Of a DNA stretch of 64,000 nt, positions 48,233 to 60,010 are shown one piece after another. The notes under the pieces were generated by a model. It was not told the DNA's origin. It saw nothing but the letters and a program-made list of their open reading frames with translations, and searched no databases. The DNA is from Phocoena phocoena (taxonomy: Eukaryota; Chordata; Mammalia; Artiodactyla; Phocoenidae). The DNA lies in assembly GCF_963924675.1 (NCBI RefSeq), contig NC_089226.1, positions 40,069,124 to 40,133,123 on the forward strand, in the 5' to 3' direction. Made by a program: the position numbers and the translations under genes. The first letter of the stretch is position 1; each line of letters begins with the position of its first letter.

Positions 48233-49238
48233 CTGAAATTGCCTTCTCACATTTTCTCTCTTCTCCTCTTATTTTTGTGGAAAAAGTAGCCAACTTCCTT
48301 CCCAAGGTTAATCCTTGTGTTTATACCCTAGTTTACCCACCGCCCTTGAACTTATCTCCCCAGTTCTTCTGTCCTCTTTTAAGTTTACCTCCACTAGCAC
48401 TTTTTATTTATCTTACAAACATGCTCCCCAACCCTCTCTGAGCCTCTTGTATGTTTCCTTCCTAACAATTGTCTCATTTGTAGTTATTTTAATTTGTATT
48501 GTTTACTCATATTTCTACTGTATCCCTCATTACTATTTAAGTTCCCTAAGGACTGGTATTGTGTTTGCCCTGTTCATTATTGTATCTATGGAAATAAATG
48601 AAGAGCAACCGGATAAGAACAAGCAAAACCTGTTTATTAAGAGCTTGCAAGGGAGTCAGCCACCATCACTTGAATTTTGGCAGAGCCTAAAAGGTAGGCA
48701 GAACACTGGAAAAAATAGAAGCCTTCAGGTATGCCCTGATTGGAGGCTGTTAGCGTGGGGATGCTGTAGGCATGCTAACTAGAAATGAGGCATTGATGCG
48801 ATTGGTTAGAGAAGACTCTTTGGCTTTCTCCAGTTGGTCTTAAGTTGGAAATAGGGGCCAAAACCAGAGATGCTATCAGTGCTTAATCAAGTCTGGCCAT
48901 TTAGAGCTGATTGTTAGAAGGGTTATTATTTGGCTTCCTAGACTGCTTGTTGTAGAAAATAGTTTGACTTCTTGGACTGAGTATCACAGGTAGTAGGTTG
49001 GCTTCCCTCACTGGTTGTTACAGGTTATGAGGCATAATCTTAGTTTTATATACAGTCTAGTCATTGTTCATTTGTATATTCAGTCCTTCAGTCCCCAGGA
49101 CCAGCAGTGTCTAGCACAGAGTAATAACCCAATAGTCATTTATGAATTAATTAATATATGATGGCAACTCAGAATATGACATTGCCCCTCTGAGATACAG
49201 TTCTTTGCATTGCTCTCCTACCCCTAGCTTCTGCTTCC
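48233..49238. other. Unassigned intergenic sequence
   Basis: No gene. A stretch at about 48.59-49.06 kb with gcaaaacctgtttattaaga could be the antisense end of an LTR, but I cannot show its limits. Confidence 0.4.
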
Positions 49239-49830
49239 TGTCCCTTCACTAGCTTCTATTTGTAAGCAGCTCTTTGCAGGAAACTGCCCTCAGTAGGAAA
49301 CCCCTTCTCTTGTCACTTTAGCAAAGCTACGTTGTAACTAACTTTTACATCAGGCACCCCCATGCTCTACTCATCTCTGGTCCAAGCACACCTTTCAAAT
49401 ATTTTGATCACACAATACTTTGCCTAAACTCTTGGTTCTTTCTGTAGATCAAAGAAATAGAAATTAATAAGTAATTAACAGATGACCAGATCTATTCCTT
49501 AGCTTCCTCTTTAGTAATCTCGTGAAAAAGTGTGTGAACAAGATAGCATCTAAAGAAAGATCACAAGAAGTTGACAAGCTTGCGTGCAGTGGGAGATGAT
49601 GATGAATCTGATTCCGTATCTCAGTGATTAACTGAGGTTACGTCCCTTTTCCCTTTAAAAACTTTCATGGCTGAGCAGAATCTTCAGAGTTGGTTTTGGG
49701 GGTGTGGGTCTGCCTTCTCCCCAGATTGCCAGCTTTCCGATGAAAAGCAACTTTCCTTTCTACGAACACTTGCCTCTCTCTCGGGTATTGATTTTCAAGT
49801 GGTGAGCAGCTGGACCTGAGTTTGGTAACA
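49239..49830 (+). mobile_element. Solo LTR, family A
   Basis: 592 bp from tgtcccttcactagcttc to tttggtaaca. It aligns over nearly its whole length with the LTR at 10050 and has a TATA-like cctttaaaaac at about 49652. Ends come from that alignment; no target duplication was evident. Confidence 0.75.
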
Positions 49831-51289
49831 GTTTCACCTGTCATCTTCCAACTTGCAGGTATGCCAGAGACACTCCACAAGTGTTCTGTTTTCCTCTCTA
49901 CATTTTTCTTAGACCTCGTCTACTTCCACGACTCCAAGTAACACTTCCAGGAAAGTGATTCCAAAATGCTCGACTCCAGCCCTGACCTCTCTCGTGCACC
50001 CCAAGCCAATTATTTGATGGACATCTCCGTGCTGACATCCCACCAGGATCTCCAAGCCTATCAGCAGTCCCTCCTCCCTGATCAGCAGTCCCTCCTCCCT
50101 GAGAAGGCCTCTCTCTTCCTCCAGATTTTTCTATGTGGTTCATTTGTGGCAAAAGCAATACTGAAAGTGATTTCTGATTTTGGGGGAAGGTAAATCTGAG
50201 GATGGACTTGAGCAGAACAGAAGGAAGGATGGAAAATGAAAAATGGGTGATTGGTTTTGTTGGCAGGAACACAGCCTCCTTGGGATGCAAGAAGAGACTG
50301 GGTACTCAAGCTGTCTCAAGGGCTGGAGCTGGGAAATATGATCCAATTTGAAAGACAACAGTCTGGGACACCAGAAAAGTCTCCAAATCTTGGTCCCCCA
50401 ATAGCAAAAGCAATGAGACATTGGCGAGTACTCAAGGAAGCAGTAATTTTTGTAGAGTGGGTCAGTGGAGATTGGATGGGGAAAGGACTGGGCAGGGACA
50501 TGGTGGCAGAGGAATGGGAAGGGTGGCCACCCTTTTCAGGCAGCAGAGGAGTGGTCTGGGAACAAGATCTTAGGGCATGAATGTCAGGCTGCAGGGACTT
50601 CTGCACTCGGGGAAGGGGTCTTACTGAGGAGATTTACTCAGAAAGGAATCTTAAAGCAAGGGATGCATACAAAAGAGGGCCATTTTGTTTTGTTTTTCAC
50701 CAGCTACCTAGGACTCCCCAGAATTCTCTGTGGAAGGGCTTGAATAGAGTTTGATGTTCCCATAGTGGAAGAGTGACCGGGTTGCATCCAGTAGAAGGAA
50801 TGCTCTCTGCCATCCCCCTCCCACCCAAGACCTAGCACAGCCTAGGCTAGGGAAAGGACCTCTTATAAACAGGAGTGTCACAGTCAAATTATCCAAGATG
50901 GTTGGTTCCTTTGAGATAGTTATCTCCCACATTTCATCTTACACCTGCTTTGTGGCACTGTATACCCAAGTATGGCCCAAATTTCTCTAGGTGCTATCTT
51001 CCTAATAGTTTCTGAACTTATACCTTTCTGGTCCACTGTCTCTCCTGTAGCCTGACATAATACCTCCTAGAGCATAACTCACAATTAGGTTCCTATCACC
51101 TGCATTTCTTATTTCATTCCCCACGTGCAAATTCATCTTACACATTGTCCTCAGCCTCCTTGTCTTCAGTCTGGCCCCAATTTTAATCTACTTTATTACC
51201 CAACAATGCGATCTTTAAAAAATCTAGAGCTGCTGGTTATCTAAGGTGGAATGACTAACTGGGATCTCACTAAAGTGATTCTTTTTTTA
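49831..51289. other. Unique intergenic sequence with a 20-bp repeat
   Basis: No gene. The short direct repeat at 50060-50101 is listed separately. Confidence 0.45.
50060..50101 (+). repeat. Two-copy 20-bp direct repeat
   Basis: The unit cagcagtccctcctccctga occurs twice, separated by a single t, at about 50061 and 50082. Confidence 0.9.
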
Positions 51290-51396
51290 AAAAAATACAT
51301 CTTTATTGGAGTATAATTGCTTTACAATGTTGTGTTAGTTTCTGCTGTACAACAAAGTGAATCAGCTATGCATACATATATCCCCATATCCCCTGA
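51290..51396 (-). mobile_element. Antisense L1 3' UTR, very short
   Basis: Reversed tail catctttattggagtataat, then gctgtacaacaaagtgaatc and atatatccccatatcc. About 107 bp. Confidence 0.85.
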
Positions 51397-51789
51397 TTGT
51401 TTATTTCGAAGTGTTCCCTTACTAAGAGAGTGCGAAGGAAACCATCACTGAACAAGAGATTTCAACAAATATTTAGAAGATGAAAAGCACAGGAAAACAC
51501 ACCAAGGGAACCAGGGGTTGCCAGAGGAGGAAGAAGCAGCTGACCTGTGGGGCAGAACCTCAGAGAGGCTCTGAGTTGGCGGGTGCGGCAGCAGAGAGAG
51601 AAATACTACATGCTCCCTCCTGAGACCTCTGCCCAAATCTAGAGCTCAGGCAACCTAACTTTAACCCCTGAGGTTGGGGGATCCTGGAAGACGTTCTCTA
51701 AGTTAAAATCTGGGTAGTGCTGCAGTTTTACATATGATGAAGTATCTGACGCTGGCACCCCAGAAAGAACCATCCTTATTCCAGTATTT

Positions 51790-52335
51790 GAGGGGGTCTG
51801 TGCTCCAACATAGCTCCAGCCAACTCAGTCTTGAGACTGCAGTGGACTGCCAGATGTATATAAAAATAGAATTCTAATCCATCATCCGCAGTAATCAGCC
51901 CAGAAAGCCAGCCGACTATCTATAAGTCAGAGTGATAGGAAGTTACACAGCTATCTTTACAAACAGCCCAGGAAGCCAAACGATAATCCCTCTAACAATC
52001 AGCTCCACATAGCCAGGACTTGATTAATAGCTAACAGCTTCTTTGATTTTTCTCTCTCCTTTCAACCGAGGGGCAATCAGAGAAAGCCAAATATGCACCT
52101 CTAACCAATCACCGGAGGACCTGCTTTGTTAGCTGACCTCCAGCTTCCCCATGCCAACAGCCTCTAATCAGGGCACCCCTGAAACCTTCTCTCTTTTCCA
52201 CTCTAAAACTTTCTCCTTTGAGTCTCTGCCAAAATGCAAGTAATGGTGGCTGACTCCTTTGCTATAGCAAGCTCTGAATAAAGAGGCTTTATTCTCACTT
52301 GGTGGGTTTTCATCATTTCCACACTCGGAAGCAAA
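51790..52335 (+). mobile_element. ERV LTR, family D copy 2
   Basis: The right half aligns with 36183-36752. It has gctatagcaagctctgaata followed by aataaagaggctttattctc, a poly(A) signal, and ends catttccaca. Left limit is uncertain. Confidence 0.55.
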
Positions 52336-52612
52336 GTCTTCCAGTCAACGAACCCTCCCCATGTACCCAGAACTCCCCATCAGCTTTGTTAGTCGGGGGA
52401 ATGGAGACCCACATTTACAACCATGGAGGACACCTATACCGCTTGGATAGAAAAATCAACCCAGTGACTCATTCTTAAATATGGACACACAGCCAAGGTC
52501 ACCACACACAGAGAAAACCAGCAGCACATAGGAGATCAAGATAAACAGATTGACCTTGGAGAAAAGAGGTCATTCAGAGACTAGAAACAAGCTTTAAAAA
52601 AAATTCTAATTA

Positions 52613-52863
52613 GGGCTTCCCTGGTGGTGCAGTGGTTAAGAATCCCCCTGCCAATGCAGGGGACACGGGTTCGATCCCTGGTCCAGGAAGATCCCACATG
52701 CTGTGGAGCAACTAAGCCTGTGCACCACAACTACTGAGCCTGCGCTCTAGAGCCCGCGAGCCACAACTACTGAGCCTGCGTGCCACAACTACAGAAGCCC
52801 CTGCCCCTAAAGCTCGCACGCAGCAACAAAGACCCAACACAGCCAAAAATAAAATAAATTTAT
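52613..52863 (+). mobile_element. CHR-type SINE, long form
   Basis: Starts gggcttccctggtggtgcag, contains ggttcgatccctggtccagg and ends with acccaacacagcc plus an A-rich tail. Target duplication aaaaaaaattctaatta (52596-52612) and aaaaaaaattctaacta (52864-52880), one mismatch. Confidence 0.94.
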
Positions 52864-53449
52864 AAAAAAAATTCTAACTAGGTCTTCAGTGAGATATGAG
52901 AAGATATTACGGCCATAAAACCAAAAAACAGCTGTCTGTGAAGAACAAGGGAGTTAAAAAAAAAAGTTTCCTAGAAATTAAAAATGGATTTCCAAAATTA
53001 AAAACATTGGAAGATTAAGTTGAAAAACTAACCGAACAGAGAGCAAAAAAATAGTCTGAACGTGGCAGAAAGATAAGACACCTTTTGTAACTTTCTAATA
53101 GCTAGATCCGGCAGTGACTAGACGTGGGCACCTCTGGGCAGGGGCCCTGGGGCCTAGGGGCCAGCTGCGGCTCTGTGGCTCAGTGTGTGTTAGAGATCAT
53201 TTGACCTATGTGTTTTAACCAAGTGCAAGGATACTCTGATTAAAGCAAACAATCTAGCTGCAAATCTGACGGTTCCGCTCCACTGCTTGAAACCCAACAC
53301 TCCTCACAACCACATATGGGGAGAGAAATCATTCTCCTTCCTGACCATGACCTGTCAGGAACCAGCCTCCCTCCCTCTATTCCCCACGTCTGCCCCAGCC
53401 CCACTCAACGACCTGCCAGGATGTTCAGTGTAAGCCTTACGAGCTGGGA

Positions 53450-53600
53450 GTCTGGGGTCACACTTACCTGGTTTCAAACCCACATGCTTCTGTCCTAATT
53501 TGAAAAATGGGGGTGCAAGAGTATCTCTCAAGGCTTTTGTGAGGATCAAATGAACTAATACATGTAAGGAGCTTAGCAGAGCCTCGGGCACAGAGTAATC
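53450..53600 (+). repeat. MIR SINE fragment
   Basis: Sense MIR: acctggtttcaaacccacat, then gtgaggatcaaatgaactaa and cagagcctcgggcacagag. The SINE at 53616 is inserted just beyond it. Confidence 0.65.
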
Positions 53601-53615
53601 AGTAAATAGTAACAG

Positions 53616-53813
53616 GGCTGCCCTGGTGGCGCAGTGGTTGAGAGTCCACCTGCCGATGCAGGGGACGCGGGTTCGTGCCCCGGTCCGGGAAGATCCCACA
53701 TGCCGTGGAGCAGCTGGGCCCGTGAGCCGTGGCCGCTGAGCCTGCGCGTCCGGAGCCTGTGCTCCGCAACGGGAGAGGCCACAACAGTGAGAGGCCTGCG
53801 TACCACAAATAAA
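53616..53813 (+). mobile_element. CHR-type SINE, short form
   Basis: Starts ggctgccctggtggcgcagt and ends at a tail of AAAT. Target duplication taaatagtaacag at 53603-53615 and 53814-53826, exact. Confidence 0.95.
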
Positions 53814-53826
53814 TAAATAGTAACAG

Positions 53827-55505
53827 TTATTAGGGTTCCCAGAACTAGTCTTCCTTTGTGCGTTTCAACTTTAACCCTACATTGACTAATTTTTATATTT
53901 ATACCTAAAAACACTAAAAAACAAAAACAAAACCTCATTAAACTCTCAGCTTTATTACCAAAGATACACTCTCAGACACTTCATTCAGTCCTCAACTCTC
54001 AAGAGATTTTACCTATACATATTTTTGAAGCCACGATTGATTGATTGATTGAAGAGCAATTAAAGGTCCTGCTTCATACAGTTCATGCCTTGGGGACCCG
54101 GCTGGGTTTTGTCTTGCATTTCCTCCCTGTTCTCAGTGAAGTGACCCTTCTTCACCCAGGCTCAAGCCTCACCTTTCTTATGAGGTCTTCCTACCCCACC
54201 CCGGCCCAGGCGTTCCTGCAGACTGAAGTGCTTTGTCACCACTGCTGCTATCTGCTTCCTTCTCCAGACTCTGAGCACCTCACTTGCAGGACTCTCTTCA
54301 TAAGTTTTAGATCTCGTGTGTCCTGCCTGTAACAGGCTTGGGCTTTACGCAGTGAATGAGCACTTTCAAGGTAAGTGTGGGAGGGACGGGGTGTGACCTT
54401 GATTGTCTCTTCTAACTCAACTGCAGACATATTAGAAGCCTCTCTTTGACGAAGAAAAGGTTGTGGGAAGGCACCATCTATGCTGGGAAGCTGCTGGGCT
54501 TCAGGCTCCAGAAGGTTCTGAGTGGGTGCGTCGGCTGTCGGTCCACTTACAGGCGGGATGTGAAGGCTGTCTTGATGTCCCTTCTCGGGTTCAGTTCTGC
54601 CTCTTCTCCCTCAGTCTTTAGGACACGGCACTGCCCGAGAAGCACAGTCTGTATCCCAAAAAACAATGGCACTGCCTTTTTCCTTTTCTTTCCATAAGTT
54701 AAAATCATCTGGTCCAACTTTCTCATTCCTCCAGCAGAGGGAAACCACGACAGTCTTAAATGAAGGTCAAAGGACTTGCCAAAAGTCATACAGAAAGTGG
54801 TATAAAGACACTAGAACTTAGGTTTCCAACATTTCACACCAGCATGTTGCGATTCCGGAGTTAAAAAGAAGAGGGAAAGCCGAAAGCACCTGAGACAGCT
54901 GCTTCAATCTTGGTACCCAAAACAAAGCCGATGGTCTGGGTGGCACCACGGTTGTCCCGGCTTTGGGTCTTTTTTATGGTGTGTTGCTTATTGCAGAAAA
55001 GGGAGTGTTGAAAGCACTGCCACCAGAGAGCTGTTGTGAGGATGTAACGAGAGGGCCTGGCATGTGTTACGAAGTTTATCATCATTAGGAAAGTAACAAC
55101 CAACTAGGAGATTTCAGTGCAGAGGGCAAACCGGCTCTGCTTCTCGCAGCCCAACCCCTGACCATAGCGCTAGGACAGAGTGGGTCAGGCAGAAGGAAGG
55201 GTCGACTGCTGTGTTGTTGGATACACCATCATGGGAGGGGAGGCCAAGGCAGTCACCGTCAGCTCTACTGGGTAGGGGGTGGGCGTGCACTGGATGAGAA
55301 GGGCCTTCAGTCCCACCTCAGAGTCCCCCATCCTTAAGACAGGAGGGGATGGTCACCTGTGGCTTCCCAGCCCCCAGCTGCCTTCCAGGCCAGGAAGGTG
55401 CAACAGAGCAGAACCGAACGTGGGAGGCTCAGGCACAAGCCCCCAGCCTGTGCTGCTCGTTTCAGCAAGGTCCTAAGGAAGGAGGCTGCCGTGGCCGGGC
55501 CTGGC
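53827..55505. other. Intergenic sequence downstream of IZUMO1R
   Basis: This includes the IZUMO1R 3' UTR, whose end I cannot place: no clear AATAAA on the minus strand lies close to the stop; the first plausible one is the TTTATT at about 53952. No other gene recognised. Confidence 0.4.
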
Positions 55506-55816
55506 CTACAGCTGGGCAAGCGCAGGAGTGTGTGCAAGGAGGGGCTCTCGGGAAAGAAGCAGCAGGAACAGAGAGAAAGCCAGGAGCGTGTCAGAGAGCC
55601 CCCAGGACGGGGCAGGGCTGGCGAAGAGGCGGGCCACGGCCTCATTGGGGTTGACCCCGGCAGGCTTGAACCACTTCTGCAGACACCGCCCGCTGGTCCT
55701 GCGCTCTGGGCTTGCCTTGAAGGAGTTGCTCCAGATCTTCTCACATAGGTCAGCCGGGGTGGGGAAGTAATGCAGGAAAGGGTGACAGAGGGCCCTGGCA
55801 GGGCAGCGGGGCTTCC
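55506..55816 (-). CDS. IZUMO1R: IZUMO1 receptor (JUNO), exon 4 with extended C-terminus
   Basis: Acceptor cctcag precedes GGAAGC at 55816. The first two bases complete the glycine split with exon 3, followed by 102 residues to TAG at 55508-55506. It encodes the end of the folate-receptor fold (HYFPTPADLCEKIW, FKASPERR, GRCLQKWFKPAG, NPNEAVARLF), with cysteines 159, 165, 179 and 199. A hydrophobic segment follows, residues 228-243 (LSDTLLAFSLFLLLLS). In related proteins such a segment ends the protein as the GPI-anchor signal. Here the frame runs on for 14 residues (R244 to L257). The extra codons begin with CGA at 55550-55548, where a stop would be expected. Whether the tail prevents GPI attachment is unknown. 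Confidence 0.93.
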
Positions 55817-55950
55817 CTGAGGGGAGATCCAGGCACGGACAACTTACCCGCTCCTGTCCTCACATCCCCATCATTTGCCCCCGGGGGAGCAGAGGGCTTG
55901 CGCCTGCCCTCGGGTGGGGGGCCTCCCGGACCCTGCTTAGCATTGCTCAC

Positions 55951-56086
55951 CCCGCCTCCAGGTCCAGCCGCCGTGCCAGTTGGATTTGCAGGTGTAGGAT
56001 GTGCGGCAGTCAGCCCACCACTGTTCACAGTCCTCCCGGCACAGGGGCGCGTCCAGAATCCGCTCCGCCTGCCCACGCGGGTCCAG
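55951..56086 (-). CDS. IZUMO1R: IZUMO1 receptor (JUNO), exon 3
   Basis: Acceptor atccag is followed by CTGGACCCG at 56086, and the donor after 55951 reads GTGAGC. It encodes LDPRGQAERILDAP, CREDCEQWWADC and TSYTCKSNWHGGWTW, then RR and the first base of a glycine codon. CxEDCExWWxDC and YTCKSNW are signature motifs of the folate receptor family, carrying several of its disulphide cysteines. The exon is phase 0 on its left and phase 1 on its right, consistent with exons 2 and 4. Confidence 0.95.
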
Positions 56087-56179
56087 CTGGATGTGGGCAT
56101 AGCAAGAGGCAAGAATTACACAAGCGCCCATTTAAGGACTATCAATAGCTGCAATGGCACTTGGGTCAGGTACCATCGG

Positions 56180-56310
56180 AACATATTCTCTTATGAAGTC
56201 ACTAAATATTATTTTACAAATGAGAGTACTGAGGCTGGGTTAAATAGTTTGTACACAGCCCTGTTCCTACAAACAGAAGATGTGACTCAAACAGTCCCTC
56301 CATCCTGCTG
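56180..56310 (-). repeat. MIR SINE fragment in IZUMO1R intron 2
   Basis: Reverse MIR core: attttacaaatgagagtact, gaggctgggttaaatag, cagaagatgtgactcaaac. Confidence 0.5.
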
Positions 56311-56347
56311 CTCTCCTGTGACCACTCTCCATGCATGCCATTCTCTA

Positions 56348-57046
<699 letters not shown>

Positions 57047-57449
57047 TCATAGGTACATGCCAGCCATGCCCCTCCTCCCTCATCCCTGTCAATTGCCTTT
57101 AGGGACTTGGGGAGGGGTTCCTTAAGTCTTATTTTTTTTTCCAGGGCCTGCTGGTGGGAGGGCAGAGTAGGGGACCTTGCTTGTTGGAATCTAGGCTGAA
57201 TATCTATGAGTCTCCGGGATCATCACCTGCCCCTGCTCCCTGAGTGGCCATGCAGCTAGGGATGAAAATAGTAAATCATTTGGCAATTAGCCCCCACCCC
57301 CTCCAGTGGCCTTTGCCAAAACCCAATCTAGGGAACAAAACGAGTCAAGATGGATAGGGATTCAGAAGCCATCTTGGCCTTTGTGTCCCTTCCCTGATCT
57401 AAGAAGCCTCCACCCACCCTGCATCCCGTGCCAGTTCCAGCTTCCATAC

Positions 57450-57587
57450 CTCCTCGTAGAGCTTGGCCTCCGGGCTGGGCGCTGGCTTGTGGGGCTTGGC
57501 GTTCATGCAGATGTTGAGCAGCTCGAGCCCAGCCCACGTGGGTGGGACTGCCCACAGCCCCAGCAGGAGCTGCCACCAACACCCCAT
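57450..57587 (-). CDS. IZUMO1R: IZUMO1 receptor (JUNO, folate receptor 4), exon 1
   Basis: This first coding exon starts at ATG 57587-57585, which has G at -3 and +4 (good Kozak context). It encodes 46 residues: a signal peptide of about 19-20 (MGCWWQLLLGLW...), then the mature start LELLNICMNAK and SPEAKLYEE. The donor is GTATGG after 57450. JUNO is a GPI-anchored egg surface protein of the folate receptor family. It does not transport folate but binds sperm IZUMO1 and is required for gamete adhesion and fusion. Glutamate 45, near the IZUMO1 interface, is present. The four exons join to 257 residues with no internal stop. Expression is expected in oocytes. Confidence 0.95.
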
Positions 57588-57770
57588 GGCCTGCCGCAGA
57601 GAGGAGCTCCGCCTGTGATGGAGAGGACACCTCAGTCCACGCCCTCCGTCATCCCTGGGAGCAGGCATGGGCTTCAAGCCTCCCTCAAGCGACCATGATA
57701 CTTTGGCTGCTTCTAGAACCTTTATCTGAGGCAGCGTCATAAACTATCCAGTGAGGTCTGACACTCACCC
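57588..57770 (-). promoter_or_regulatory. IZUMO1R: IZUMO1R upstream region (5' UTR or promoter)
   Basis: On the minus strand the ATG is preceded by gcggagctcctctctgcggc, and ccatcacag just before it could be an acceptor from a noncoding first exon. No clear TATA box is visible. The start site is not determined. Confidence 0.35.
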
Positions 57771-57830
57771 CTAACCACCTACAGATGCGGAAACTGAGGC
57801 CAGGGAGGGGAAGAGATCAGCCCCAAGGTG
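57770..57830 (-). repeat. MIR-like fragment upstream of IZUMO1R
   Basis: Reverse MIR core acagatgcggaaactgaggc; the rest is degraded. Confidence 0.4.
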
Positions 57831-58984
57831 AAGGAGGGTCACGGGTAGGACGGTTCCAGCTTTCCCTGGGGGAACTTGCCCTGGCCCTTCTCCACTCAGA
57901 GGCAGACTTTCTAACTCAGTGACACATGGGCTGGGAATTCAGAGCTTTGATCTTGAGTAACTGAACAAAGGCTCCGTAACCAGATTCTACATGGGGCCAA
58001 AGACGCAGTGGGACTGGGTAGTGTGACGAATGCAATCCTCACCCCATAGAGTGCCAACCCTAACGCTAACTCCAGCCCCTCTGAAAGGTCCACATAAGGC
58101 CCACAGCTCCTCAAGCATCTGGCCTCATCCGCAGTTCCCTGTGGCCAGAGTCCTTTCCCCTAGAGCAGTGGTCCGCCTCCACCAGCCTCAACCCATCTCA
58201 AACCCAGCCGGAGCACAAGGCTGAGGCAGCCGGGCGCCCAGTGGCCTTGCTGGCATCTCACAGCCAGAGAGCGTGCCCAGGCGTGAGCCACCTTGAGTCT
58301 TCCACATCCAAAGCTGGTCCCCGTTACTGGAATGAGAAGGCTGGCTTTTCCCTCGATGTTTGTTGTGCCCTGATTCCCACTCTGCCCTGGGTAGTTCTCG
58401 TAATGAGAGAGAGTAGAAAGAGAAAAAAAAACAAGTACCCAATGATCCCCCACAGCCGTCACCCACCCAGGAGCCCAGGCCCGACGCCTCTCAGGAACCG
58501 GCTGTGGACCCATCGGGATGAACCTGAAAACCTGTGGCTCAGCTCAAGCTGAGAGCCTCAAGCATCGGAGGGGGAGACGCTAGTTCCACCTTCTGAGCCC
58601 ATCTTTGAGCCTAAATCTAAAGCTGCTCTCTCCCTGCAGCTCCAGTTTCCAGCACGGCTGCGGCCACGGAGTATTTCAAAGAATCAGGTGCGTCAGGTGG
58701 ACAGAGGAAAATGCCGCCTCTTCTAGCGTTTTCTTCATACTCACTTTCAAAGCAGGAGCGGCGCTCTCCCACCTCCAGAGATTGTGAGGCTGAGGAGACG
58801 TCTATGATCCTGCCTATTTATTACCCCTCCGGTTCCTGCTGGGTCCAGGTGCAGGAGCAGAGCCCCAGGTGGCTCCCGTTAACAGCATCTGTCTTACCCA
58901 CGTGCTGGGGCCTTCTGTGGGCAGAGTCAGGAGGGTTTCGCTTTCCCAGAGAAACAGACCCCATAGAGGGTAAGGTCCCGTGCT

Positions 58985-59125
58985 CTTTCGTCAGCTACTG
59001 AGTTCTGCTCTCAGCTCTGCTGCTTACTAGCTGGCCGACCTTGAGAAAATGCCTTAAACTCTGTCCGTTTCTCTACCTGTAGAAAAGGCTGTTACGATGG
59101 GACTGTTGGGGAAAAGAAAAGAAAG
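58985..59125 (+). repeat. MIR SINE fragment
   Basis: Sense MIR: cagctctgctgcttactagc, ccttgagaaaatgccttaaa, tctctacctgtagaaaaggc. Confidence 0.65.
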
Positions 59126-59884
59126 AGAAAGTTCCTGAAAAGGACTTGGCATCAAGCCTGGCAAAGATAAATCTAAATGATTTTTATTCTTATCCTTTTA
59201 TCCTACGAAGCCTTTCTCTCTCAGCCCTATTCCAAAGCTCTACCTGCCCCTTCATCAGCTCAGTTACCTGCCATGGACCACCTGGGTTGTAACGGTAGTG
59301 ATATCTTCTCTCAGCCCACAGGAGCTGGGCTTCCTGCTGGAGTGGAGACTGGGCAGCCCAGTGATGCAGAGATGAAATGGGGCCTCAGGGACCCAAGGAT
59401 TTAAATGTATGTCCCAAGCCAAAGCAAACAAAACCAAAAAAGTCCCTCCAAACCCAGGAAATGGCCTCCATTAGCATGCAGAGACCGCTGTCCTGTGAGA
59501 GACTCTGCAAGTGTCCTCAGCAGTGATGAACTTCACAGGAGCCCCCTCCTCGGCTAAGGAGAGGCCGGAAACTTGGCCACTTAGGAGAGGCTCAAAGATG
59601 ATGAAAATGATGGAAAAGGATCCCCTTTTTTTTTTTTTTTGCTTGTTTCTTGTAACAATTTCCCTCTCCAAAGAGAAGTAGCCAAAGTCACTGGCGTTTT
59701 CTTGATACACAGGAAATTGAAGCACAATAAAAGCATTTTGTAATTGAAGAAAGCACGCTGTTCCGTAAGTGATGTGCAGACATGAATTAATCATGTGCTG
59801 GAAAATTACATTCACCACACCTGGGTCATCCCAGCCACTGAGTTCTGAGCAGCATGAAGGACCCAGGCGCCGGGCTGGAGCCTT

Positions 59885-60010
59885 CAGTATATGGTCTGGC
59901 TTACTCCTCACAATGACCCCCCGAGTGAACGCCCTCCCCCATTTTACTTGTGGGGAAACTGAGGCTCAGCTGGGGAGTGGCAGAGCTGGGATCTGAACTC
60001 AAATAGCCAT
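59885..60010 (-). repeat. MIR SINE fragment
   Basis: Reverse MIR: cttgtggggaaactgaggct, then gtggcagagctgggatctga. Confidence 0.7.

Noticed and set aside
10050..49830. A single 39-kb provirus between the family A LTRs
   Set aside because: The interval lacks retroviral gene remnants and contains unrelated, separately flanked elements.
55334..55744. A 136-residue minus-strand frame in IZUMO1R exon 4
   Set aside because: It is in the wrong frame; the frame continuing exon 3 encodes the folate-receptor cysteines and stops at 55506.
55349..55770. Three overlapping + strand open frames opposite IZUMO1R exon 4
   Set aside because: They are GC-rich shadows of the minus-strand coding exon and contain no recognisable domain.
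57306..57742. + strand open frames opposite IZUMO1R exon 1
   Set aside because: They are shadows of the minus-strand exon and its flanks, with no recognisable motif.
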